Source: Eonycteris spelaea
Taxonomy: Eukaryota > Chordata > Mammalia > Chiroptera > Pteropodidae
Length of the DNA stretch: 64,000 nt
Direction of reading: 5' to 3'
Assembly: GCA_003508835.1 (NCBI GenBank)
Contig: PUFA01000081.1
Location: 2,480,001-2,544,000, forward strand
The translations under genes and the position numbers were made by a program. This document shows positions 54,590-64,000 of the stretch, piece by piece. Positions within the stretch are counted from its first letter, which is position 1; every line of letters starts with the position of its first letter. The notes under the pieces were generated by a model. That model was not told where the DNA came from. It saw nothing but the letters and a program-made list of their open reading frames with translations, and made no database searches.

Positions 54590-55660
54590 TTTTTTTTTAG
54601 CAATTTAATTATAATGTTCTTTGGTGCAGTTTTTCTTATATTCATTGTGTTTTGGGGTTCATTGAGCTTCTTGGATCTATACTGTAGATTATTATTTTCA
54701 ACAAATTTAGAAATTTGTCTGTCATTATTTCTTTCACTATTTTTTTCTGTACCATCCCCTTCTTCTTCAGAGATTCCACTTATATCAGTATTAAATTGCT
54801 TGAAAACATACAATTCATTGATACTCTGTTCTTTTATAAAAAAAAATTGTTTTCTCCCTCTGGGTTTTATTTTGGATACTATCTGTTGCTATATCTTTAT
54901 GTTTACTAATCTTTTATCTGCAATGTCTAATCTGCTGTTAATTTTATCTAGTATTTTTTTCTCCTCAGATATCATAGTTTTCATCTCTAGAAGTGACTGC
55001 AAATTTTTTTTTATATCCCTGTATCTCTGTTTAACTTTTTTAAAAAAAGTAGGCTCTATTCTTTAGAGCAGTTTTTAGATTCACGGGAAAACTGAGTGGT
55101 AGTAGAGTTCCCATATACTCCCTGCCCCTACACATGCATAATGCCCCCTACCCTATTATCAACATCCCCCACCAGAGCGTACGTTTGTTACAATGGATGA
55201 GCCTCCACTGGCACACATTATCACCCGAAGCCCATAGTTTACATTGGGGTTGTACATTCTATGGGTTTGGACAAATGTATAATGACACGTACCCAGCATT
55301 ATATACCCCATATACGATATATTCTGTATGATGCCAAATAGTTTCACTGTTTTAAATATCTTGTGTCCACTTAGTCATCCTCTGCTTAACTTCTGAACAT
55401 ATGGAATAGTTATAATGTTTTAAGTCCTTGTCTGCTAATTCTAACATCATTGTTCTGGGTCAGTTTAAATGGATTGCTATTTCTCTTTGTTTCCTTTTAT
55501 GCTGAATAATTTTTTTATTGGATACCAGACATTAACCTGATTGGGTGCTTTTTGTATTCCCATAAATATCCTTGGGCTTTGCTCTAGGAAGTGGTACCCT
55601 CTGGGGTACTCTACACAATGACCCTAAATCATGAGGTTTTCCAGTCTAGCTAATGAGAAC
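54590..55660 (-). mobile_element. Old L1 fragments, antisense
   Basis: AT-rich antisense L1 text: 'attgagcttcttggatc', 'agaaatttgtctgtcattatttc' and, at 55420-55470, 'ccttgtctgctaattctaacatcattg'. The block 55049-55350 reads as a second antisense L1 segment ('gagcagtttttagattcac', 'catcccccaccagagcg', 'tctatgggtttggacaaatgtataatgac'). The 161-codon + frame here is a by-product. Confidence 0.7.
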
Positions 55661-55810
55661 CCTGTGTGAGTTCTGAGGGTTGTTCCTATTCATCCACTCA
55701 GAGGGTCTTTGCCCCACCCCCGCCTCGGAGGCGCAGTTTCCTCCTTTGCAGCCACTAAGGAGCATTGGCTGAGACTGAACACTCCGAGGAGGCTCCTCTG
55801 CAGAGATCCG

Positions 55811-55975
55811 AGCTTTTCCCTTTTTTTTTTTTTTTTTTTTTTGACACCTACAGCACCTGGTCTTCCTAGGTGGTCTCCCATCCAAGTATAACCAGGCCCG
55901 ACCCTGCTTAGCTTCCAAGATCAGACAGGATCGGGCGTGTTCAGGGTGGCATGACCATAGACAGCTTTTCTCTTT
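55811..55975 (-). mobile_element. 5S rRNA-derived retroposon with poly(A) tail and target-site duplication
   Basis: The minus strand of 55843-55962 is a 120-nt full-length 5S rRNA copy, with about a dozen substitutions (several at CpG) and one small deletion. The internal promoter words (A-box AGCTAAGCAGGG and the C-box region around GGATGGGAGACC) are kept. A run of about 19 A follows (T run on +, 55824-55842). The whole is flanked by a near-perfect 13-bp duplication: agcttttcccttt at 55811-55823 and agcttttctcttt at 55963-55975. These are the marks of L1-driven retroposition. Confidence 0.9.
55843..55962 (-). pseudogene. 5S rRNA pseudogene body
   Basis: It starts GTCTATGGTCATGCCACCCT and continues through CTGATCTTGGAAGCTAAGCA and GGATGGGAGACCACC to GGTGCTGTAG. 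It is not an array gene: it is single, diverged, tailed with A and bounded by a target duplication. Whether TFIIIA/Pol III could still use it is unknown. Confidence 0.9.
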
Positions 55976-56319
55976 CTATAGCTCTCTCATTTCCAATAGG
56001 CCGCTTGTGAATCTAGCCACCGTAGCTTCCTTGAACTCACAGCTTTGCCTTCTCAGCTTGGGGTGTCCACTGGGCACCACCTGTGTCCTCCTCTCCCTGG
56101 AGACTGTCTCCAGCCAGCAAAGCTGGGCCAATCACAGGGTTCACCTTCTTTGTTTCCCACCTCTCAGAGAGAACTGCCCTTTGTTGCCTGATGTCCAGCA
56201 TCTTGAGTACTGCTGTTTTATCAATTTTATCTTGATTTTTAGTTTCTTTTTTTTTTTTCAGGCAGGAAAGTAAATGCAGTCCCTTTTATTCCCCCTTGGC
56301 TGAAAGCGGGATTACACAT

Positions 56320-56640
56320 CATTCATTTGGATAAATTGTGGTAAGTTTATGTGATGGAAATCATACAACCATGAAAAGAAATGACTTAGCCAGTCACAAA
56401 AAGTCTATGTATGATTCTATTTATATGAAGTGGCCCAAATAGGCAAATCTATATGGTCAAAAAGCAGATTAGTGGTTGCCTAGGGCTGAGGCTATGTGGG
56501 AATTGGGGGGTGATGGGTAACAAGTATGGGTTTCTTTTTTGGGTGATGAAACAGTTCTAAATTTGTGGCAATGGTTGCACAACTCTGTGAATATACTGAA
56601 AACAACTGAATTATATACCTCAAATGGGTGAACAAGAAAA
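56320..56640 (+). repeat. L1 3' end fragment with internal deletion
   Basis: 'tcatacaaccatgaaaagaaatgac', 'gtatgattctatttatatgaagt', 'gattagtggttgcctagggctg' and 'ggttgcacaactctgtgaatatactgaaaac' are in L1 order. The usual 'gctacaacatggatgaacc' step is missing. Confidence 0.8.
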
Positions 56641-59044
56641 GAAAGACACTTGAGCCACAAAGATTTCGAAAGCATGCCAGGAGGAAATCTGGTGGCAGAA
56701 GAATACTCTGAGCACAGATAACTGTTGATATGAAGCTTAGAAACATACGAAACAATTCTCTAGCTATGTTCAGGGACGCCTCTGGAAGTTATTTGCCATT
56801 CTTTGCAGTCCCAGGTAACAATGATCCACACACTAAAAGCAGGTGCTGGTTCTCTCTGGAAGCACGCAAAGGAAATAAGGAGCGTGTGTTGGGGAGCTGG
56901 GTACAAAGTGCAGCAATTTCATTTCTGGTGATTTATTTCTTGGCCTTTCTGGGGCAGAATCAGTCTCTACACTTTTCTTTATGTGTGAGTTTTCTCAACA
57001 AGATTACTTGTCAGAATCACCTAGCCTTTCCCCTGATGCCAGGTGCCCCTCCTTTCCTGTGTCCGCACAGCACCACCTTGAGAACACCAGCACCACGTTT
57101 GGGGTGTGACTCCCCAGCTCTGATGCAGAACGAACACTGGGGAGTTTTAGGAACAACATTCTCCTCTTGAAGCTTGTCTGTCGCTTCCCCCAGAAAAACG
57201 CAGCTTTCCCATCACCCCTGCCTGTGCTGTGCATCAATCTCCAAAGGCCCTGGAAAAGCCCACCAGACTCATGAAGGCAACTGCTCTTCTGCACCAGGGC
57301 CACTCCGCTCTCTCCCCCAGCCCCGCTGTCACGCTGCCTGCTGCTGCCACGAATTCCCCCATCAGCACAGCTGCCCCTGCTGCCTCCAATAAGAAATGCT
57401 AGGCTCATAATAACCCCCATTCGCAGGCCACATGGCCACCTCCTACAGCACCAAGCGCTGGTGAAAGCACTTCAGGGACCACCTTCCTTGGTCCTGGACT
57501 CCCAGACCCTGCACACAAGGGACTCTGCCCGGTCTCAGGCTTGGGCTTCTGCAAGTTACTCTGCCTGGGACTGCTTCCCTGACCCCAGTCTCTGGCCTAC
57601 TTACTATTCCTTTTAACTTCTAAAAACTGTGAAATGTCACCTCCCTAAAGGAAAGCACATAGATCAAATGGACAGTGTAACAAACCACTTTAAAAGGATG
57701 CCTTGGTACCCAGCAGTCAGGTCAAGAGACAGAACGCCTACCTGTTCTTTAAAAAACACTTTTTAAAAATTATGAAACATTTTAGACATGAAAAACAGAT
57801 TAAAATAAGCATCCACAGATCCTCCCCTGAACTCTTTGAACCTCTAATAGTTTTCCCTACATGCTGCAGATTTTAAAAAGAGGCAAAACGTCACAGATGG
57901 AAGCCAAGCCATTCAGGTACCCTCCAGACCCCAGGCCTCTCCCTCACCCCCAGAGGTAGACAGTGTCCTGGCAAGGTGTTCTCATCCCCGTGGGTCTGAG
58001 CCATTCACACAGAAGCCCCCGAGCCGCAAGCCGCTCTATTATTCTGCTCTATTTCATCACCCGGCACATGTCCCTCTGCCGTGTGCTTCCCCCTTCACAT
58101 GGGTTGGAGATTTTGTTGGTGTTAAAGCAGCTAGCTCTCTCCCACAGTGAAAGCGAGTGAACCAGCATTCCACTGCAGGAATTCACCTCTAGTTCTCAAT
58201 CTAGTCTCCTGGAGAGGACATTTGGACTGTTTCCAACTTTGCACTCCACAAACACGGCCATGAGCGTTGTCAGGACCAACACCAGTTTCTCAATAGCCTG
58301 CGGAGTCCTTGACATGCAGTCGGCGCTCACTAAATGTTCACGTAATGAATTAACCAGGACAGCATTCATTTCAGGATCATGACCACAAATGTACTAGAAA
58401 AATCTGCAGCACGGGATCTGCCCTTGGTAGTTGCTCAAGAAACATCAGCCCAGCCAGCACATCTGCCACCAGTAGGGAATATATTTGGGGGCCTGTGGGA
58501 GGTTCTCCAGCTCTGCCTCTGGAACATGCGGGAGGTCATGAGGGTCGAGGAGAGATTTTGTGTGAGCCATAAGACCAGACAAGAGGGGGTAGAGCAGGGG
58601 CCATGCTCCAGGCATTATTGGTTGCTCTTTCTGCTGTTGCCACAATGTTCAATAGAATTTCGTGACAGTGGTAATTATTGTTATCATTTGGTTTTAATTT
58701 GTGCCAAGAATTGGGACATTTGACATTCAAATGTTCTTTTTCAAAATTTAATACCACGTGAGTCCCACTCGCCATTCACATCAGTCTTAGACACTCGTTT
58801 TCCTGCTCTTAAGCTGGCTGATGACCCGAAGCCCACGGGGAGGGAGTGAAGGATCCTGCTGCCAGGTCTGGAGCCCACTCCTGACTCACAATCCAGGGCT
58901 TTTTACTCCATTCCTATCTCAGGAAAACTGTGTCCCCTTTCTACAGGATTCCCGGATGCTCCTAGCCCGGGCCCAGCCATGCATTGTTATGCATTGTTAA
59001 GGTGAACATGCATGAAGACTTAAAATGTTCATGGAGTTAAAAAT
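56641..59044. other. Intergenic
   Basis: A possible old antisense L1 lies at 57720-58100. The Pro/Ala/Ser-rich open frame around 57200-57400 matches nothing I know. No gene is called. Confidence 0.55.
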
Positions 59045-59270
59045 AAAAGCAATAGTCTTCGATTTCCTGAGCACTTACTGTGTACTGGGCTGCACAAAGA
59101 GTTTTCCACGCATCAGCTTCATAACAAGTTTATAAAGCTGGTACTATTATGCACAAGCTACAGATGAGGAAACAGGCTCAGAGAGACATAGCAGCACCTG
59201 GGGATGGGACAGGCAGCTGTAGACCCAGATCCATCTCCAAGCCTGCATCCTATGGTCTGGCTATGAGCAT
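59045..59270 (+). repeat. MIR SINE, nearly full length
   Basis: 'tcctgagcacttactgtgtactgggc', 'tataaagctggtactattatg', 'cagatgaggaaacaggctcagagagac' and 'agacccagatccatctccaagcctgc'. Confidence 0.85.
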
Positions 59271-60239
59271 TGCCACCTCCTGGCACATACTAGACTGAGT
59301 ATGAGTCCAGTATAAATAGGGACATTTGATATCCAGCTACAGTAAATCTGAGCCAGGGGTTAAAGACAATCTTTTTTAAAAAACACCTTGTTTCCAACCA
59401 GCATTCAAGAGCAATTAAGCTAACAGGATCTATTTTTAATTCAATGCAAGCATTTTATGCAGTGCATTATTTTTCACTTATAATTGATGCAAAGTGTGTC
59501 TTACCGGCTTAATTATCCCTGAAATCATGATTTAAAACCTAGGAAGTGACTGGGAAAGGCCTTGCCAATACTACTGATGGTAGGTTTCTAATGAACTGTG
59601 GCCTGCTGCAGCTGCCTGACTCTTGAACTGAGTCCCAACCCTCACTCAGCTGGGGTTGGTGGACATGGACTTCTGAGGTCCCTAGGCTTTGGTTACCTGC
59701 TGCTGCTAATGTGCCAAGGCAGGACTTGCCCCTGCCCCCCATACTGGAGCAGAAGAAGGGGAGCAGAGTGAGGAGGAGGACTGTGCTAGGTGTGCAGTAA
59801 GCACTCGGTAGATACTTTCTGTTCGCTCACTCGCTTGTGCTCATTCATTAACATTTACGACCACCCACAGCATGCCATGTTCAGTGTGAGTCTGCAGTGG
59901 GCAAAAAGAGCAAGCCAGGCTTCTGCCCTATAAGAGTGTCTCCCTGTGGGACCCTGGCCTAGTCCCTTCCCCTTGCTAGCCTGTTTTCCACTCTGGGTCC
60001 ATGGAGAGCCCCAATGCAAATCCGTGATCTCCAAGGGTCCTTCCAACTCTAAGTCAGCCTGCCAGCACCCCATCCTAGCTGCCCTCTGCTGCCCCTCCCT
60101 GCCACCAGGCTCACTGTCCCTCTTCCTGGGGCCTCTGAGGACCAGGACAAGAGATCTGTGACCTCTACCCATTAGCTCCTGAGCAAGCCCAGAAGACTGC
60201 TCATCTCTATGGGAAACAACATAGGAGAGCCCCGAGCCC

Positions 60240-60400
60240 AGATCCACTGGAAAAATTCCTTAGCTTCTCAGAGCCTCAGTTTGCTGATTTATACAATGGA
60301 AAGACTAACAGTCGTTTCCTCATGGGATTGTAAGGATTAATTGCTGTTAATGGTGCAGGAGAAGTATCAAGCACAGTGCTGGACCCAGAGTGTCACAGTT
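60240..60400 (-). repeat. MIR SINE, antisense
   Basis: On +: 'cttctcagagcctcagtttgctgatttatacaatgg', 'attgtaaggattaattgctg' and 'caagcacagtgctgg'. Confidence 0.8.
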
Positions 60401-61578
60401 ATAGGCTCTTGAGCCAAACACAGTGAGTGCTAGATCATACCTGTAAAGTGACGGCTCCAAGTGATGCCCATCGAGCTCCTGGCACAGAGCAGGCACCTGT
60501 GCCGTGAATGTATGAAGTCAGGAACAGAGCCCAACACTGCCACCCACCCACAGCGCCTGCGTCTACCACCACAGGTGAAACCAATAGAAAGCTAAACTCC
60601 CCTCTCAGAAGAAAAGGAAAAACACTGTCCCAAAAATGCTCTGAGCTTGTACAGTACTTAACATGGGCTAAATAGCAAATGTGAGGGCCATCAGAGTATG
60701 TATTTCACTGCAGGGAAACAGAAGTTGGGGTCTTCTAATGCCACTTTAGGGCCTGATTTGGGAACTGGTATTAAAGTTCCAAAGACTTAAGGCCACAGCT
60801 GGTGAGGACTGGATTCAATCACATGAAAGATGAAGGGAGCGCCCCAGTGCCCCAAACCTCACGGGTCTGGCCTAACCTGGGCTACACTGACTCAGGCCTG
60901 GCTCTTTGGCCTCTTTCCCCTTCTTTGCTACCAGCTTCCATGTTTTCAGTTGTGTGCATCTCCCCCGTCCCAGCCCTAAGGAGATAAGAAGGTACCCTGG
61001 AGAGTGGTCAGTATTCAGAGGAACCGAAATCAGCCTCCAGCCCCCAGCTTCTCCCAGGGCAGTCTGAGGTCACCTGCTGGGTGTAGGAGGGAGCCAGAGG
61101 TCCCATCCATCTTGGAGGGGGCCCAGGAGGAGGCAGGTGCATGGTGGGATGCAGAGACTGGAACCCCAGTCTGCTGGGATGAGCCCAAGGCATCAATGGG
61201 AAGCCCTGAAGCCCGCTAGCCCTTCCCACTCTGGCAAACGCAGCGTGCCCCTTATTTCCTGCTATTAAAACCTGCAGAAAAGAGGGAACTCCCAACTCAT
61301 CAGTTATACACATCTTAATAAGGAATAAATTGAGGAAATGTGACTAATGTTGGGGTGAAAGCCAGGAATGGGGTTGAGATATGCACTGACCCAGAGAGCC
61401 TCTTGACGTTAGGGGAGTGTCTAGATGTGTAACCTTTGTGTCTCTTGAGTCTCTGCAAAATGGTCCTCCAGCAATTCCTTGCAAGAACATTTCCCCAGGG
61501 ACTAATGACACGCGCTAGGTTAAGAACCCACACTGTACCTTGCAGCAAAACAGGTCCTCCCAGGTCTGCGCTGGCCAC

Positions 61579-61594
61579 CCACCAGGGGGCGCTG
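61579..61594 (+). promoter_or_regulatory. Strong CTCF-type motif
   Basis: CCACCAGGGGGCGCTG, a near-ideal CTCF core, on the + strand. It points away from the two minus-strand motifs at 50.2 and 51.2 kb (divergent arrangement). Confidence 0.7.
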
Positions 61595-61744
61595 CAGCCC
61601 GCCCCAGAGGTGGCCTCCCACCTCCACTCACTAATCTTAGACTAGCGGTGGGAGCGCTGACAGGGGGCCTCCAGTGTGGGATCCTGCCCCACACAGAGTC
61701 TGGGCAGTAACTTCACCTACCAGGGTGTGGTCTGCTCAGAGCAG

Positions 61745-61950
61745 CATTTCCTGGCTTCACCTGGATAACTAGGCAAAATGCATATTCCTGGGCCTCACCC
61801 AATTGGCTCCCAATCCTGGTGCAGGTTGGACTCTCCCAGGAGCTTTAAAAATACCGATGCCTGGGCCCCCTCCAGAGATCATCCTTTTATTAGACCTGGC
61901 ATTGGGTTCCAATGTGCAGTCAGGACTGAGACCTGCTAGTTAGAACCTGC
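61745..61950. repeat. MER5-group-like DNA transposon remnant
   Basis: 'caaaatgcatattcctgggcctcaccca', 'aggagctttaaaaataccgatgcctgggcccc' and 'gcattgggttccaatgtgcagtcagg', hAT/Charlie-type internal words. Confidence 0.6.
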
Positions 61951-62459
61951 CATAATGGACATCTCTTACCAGCACGGGCTGCGCACTTAACTTAAGAGCC
62001 ACTGACTTAAAGGGACTTGTGGTCCTTCACCTCTGTATCCCCACACTGTGCTCCTGGACCTTTGGGTGCCTTCACAAGCTGGTACATGGAACCACAGGGT
62101 GGAATCACTCTGAACCTTTGGTCCTCTCAGTTGACCTTTTTCATCTCTTGGCCCTGCACCACCTCTCACATCAGGAAAGTATTGAACCAGCTCCCCAACT
62201 GCTGGGTGTTCTGCTTGCCCCAGTTTTTCCCAATTAATCCCTGCAGTGGTGGGCATCCTGGGCCAGCCACCTGGGCCCTGGGGATGAGGTTCTCTGGTGG
62301 CTCTGCCTGAGAAGCAGGGGTCACTGGACATGGAGTGGCATTTTAGGTTTTAATTGAAACTGCCAAGTTGCCCTACTACGGCCCGATCAGAAGGCCCAGG
62401 GATTCAAATGTGCAGCCGGCAGGACTAACATCCTGCCATGTTTCGTCCCGTTGAGGGGA

Positions 62460-62690
62460 TGGATCACAACGGCTACTGATTACTAAGACTCCACTGTGTC
62501 CTGAGCCCAGGGATGTGCTTACAGACATCATTCTACCCACAAGCAGCGGCGTGGTTATCCCTATTTTACAAAAAAGGAAATCGAAACTCCGGGAGGTTCT
62601 CACTCATTGAGATCACACAACTAGGGACATACAGGATTTGAACCCAGGGCCGTCGGACAGCAGAGTCCATGTTCCTGCCCCCTGGACCCT
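62460..62690 (+). repeat. MIR SINE
   Basis: 'ctactgattactaagactccactgtg', 'tccctattttacaaaaaaggaaatcg' and 'gatttgaacccagggccgt'. Confidence 0.75.
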
Positions 62691-64000
62691 CCACCTTCCA
62701 CGTTACTCGGCTCAGCACTGAGCTCGAAGCCTGGCACACAGTTCAGGTGGGGTGTGTTGTCTCAGCCGGCCCTACAGTGGGATCAAGCTCACAGCTCTGT
62801 TTGTACACCTACTTGGCAGGTGGGGTGGGGTGGGCAGCCTGCCTGCTTCCGGACTCTCATATCCCAGTGAAAGTGTTTCGGCCCACGCCAGAGGCGTTTC
62901 CTGACGACCGGTCAGGCCTGCGCCTACCCAACTCTGGGAAGAGACCTAGAGCCTAACGGCCTCCCATGCAGTGTGGCAGCATCTCTGCCAGCCACTTCCC
63001 CATCTCACACTGCTTGAGGTGAGCCTCTCAGGCCCAGCCCCTGTCCTTTCCTGGGCTTTGCCTGGCATGCTGGGGTACCCGTATCAGTCCTTAAGGGGTT
63101 CCCCAAAGCTGAGAGCTCCACACGGCAGTAGGAATCAATGAGCCCATTTGACGGTAGAGGGGCTCAGTGAAGAAACTCTTGGAGGTTTCGGAATGGGTGA
63201 GTGACAGAGTGGAGCTCAAAACCTAGGCTCCCCATTCCGGGTACCATATTCTTTGCACCACTCTCCACTGCCTCTGGCTAATAAGCTACTTATTCCCGTT
63301 CCACCCAGCAGGAAACTGGGGCTCTGGGTGCAAAGCTCTGCCCTGGGGCTGTAGGGGGATTGTAAGGGTCTCTGAGTTCAAACACCAACCATATTGTTGT
63401 TCTATACCCACTCTGAACAGCCCCCGGGGGAAGAGGGAGGTTCTTGGGGCCTGCGTGTGTTGCAACATAGATAAGGGACAGGGGCTCCCGGGACCTCCTC
63501 TGGCATCCCTCAGCCCTAGTATCCTTTAGCACGGCCCATGCCATGCTATCTGTCTTCCCTGACTGACTACGAACCCAAGGGACAAAGTCCCACTCCTCAC
63601 GTTGCACTGCTCTATTCAGAGAAGGGGTTCAATGAGTGTGTCCTGATAGGATGGTGGGTGGAGAGCAGAGGGGGACATTTGGTCTCTCTGGGGAGAATTC
63701 AGCTCCCTCATCCTCACAGCCCCCTCCCCTCGCTAGGGCCAGCCCCACCTCATCCCGCTTCTCTCCAGCTATGGAAACTTGTACCCCAGCCCAGAAAAGT
63801 GAACTTGCTGGAAGTCAGCTGCTTGGCTGCCAGGGCCAGCCGATCAGGGGCTGAGGGCACCTTGTCTACCTCTAAGGACAAAGGGCTGGGGGCTGGACCA
63901 GAGAGGCTGGAAGGGCCTGTGCCCCAGAGACAGAAAGAGGGAGCAGAAGGGAGTGAGGCAGAGTGAGAGGAGGGAATAGGAAATGGGAGAGGGGGAGCCA
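62691..64000. other. Intergenic, right edge
   Basis: A MIR fragment lies at about 63125-63280 ('cacggcagtaggaatcaatgagcccatttgacgg', 'gtgagtgacagagtggagctcaaaacctaggctcc'). The sequence is G/A-rich at the very end. In human the next gene is PRKCD; nothing resembling its last exon is seen here. Confidence 0.6.

Larger units (their letters stand above)
59271..61740. other. Intergenic
   Basis: An antisense MIR lies at 60240-60400 and a strong CTCF motif at 61579-61594. No gene is recognised. Confidence 0.6.

Noticed and set aside
54581..55066. 161-codon hydrophobic frame
   Set aside because: It is the T-rich antisense of an old L1; the hydrophobicity follows from TTT/CTT/ATT codons.
63000..64000. 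Expected last exon of PRKCD at the right edge
   Set aside because: No kinase or C-terminal tail sequence is visible on either strand; the gene must lie further out.

Overview
The window is nuclear DNA of a placental mammal. Coding exons are separated by GT-AG introns, the promoter sits in a CpG island, and old MIR, L2, L1 and DNA-transposon remnants are frequent. I saw no Alu, B1/B2, carnivore SINEC, Bov-tA, pig PRE-1, horse ERE or vesper-bat VES-like SINE in 64 kb. The one young-looking short retroposon derives from 5S rRNA and has a poly(A) tail and a target-site duplication. The L1 3' ends look laurasiatherian. Together these fit a bat, perhaps a fruit bat (Pteropodidae), whose genomes are known to carry 5S-rRNA-derived SINEs. 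That lineage call is inference, not proof.

Layout, all genes on the + strand. (1) 1-10.65 kb: the 3' half of DCP1A (mRNA decapping co-activator), with four coding exons from 2034 to 6794 and a 3'UTR of about 3.85 kb ending near an AATAAA at 10623. (2) 10.65-24.2 kb: intergenic DNA with simple repeats, L1 pieces (one interrupted by a 530-bp insertion), a GC-rich block of unknown origin at 18.8-19.3 kb, and two direct copies of an unclassified LTR-like repeat. (3) 24.2-48.5 kb: the whole TKT gene (transketolase), from its CpG-island promoter through 14 coding exons. (4) 48.5-64 kb: intergenic DNA with ancient repeats, a Tigger-like MITE, the 5S-derived retroposon and three CTCF-type motifs. In human the gene beyond this interval is PRKCD; no PRKCD exon is visible here.

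The two genes do unrelated housekeeping jobs: DCP1A in 5'-to-3' mRNA decay in P-bodies, TKT in the non-oxidative pentose phosphate pathway. Their tandem order matches the DCP1A-TKT neighbourhood of human 3p21.1.

The most important anomaly is in TKT. The spliced exons sum to 1870 nt where 1872 are needed for 623 codons plus stop. One base is missing at the exon 1/2 junction and one in exon 8, directly before the codon for catalytic Glu366. Each would create a premature stop, yet every other exon is intact and in phase, so sequence error is more likely than gene loss. I found no previously undescribed biological system; the window is an ordinary mammalian housekeeping locus with the points of interest listed under findings.
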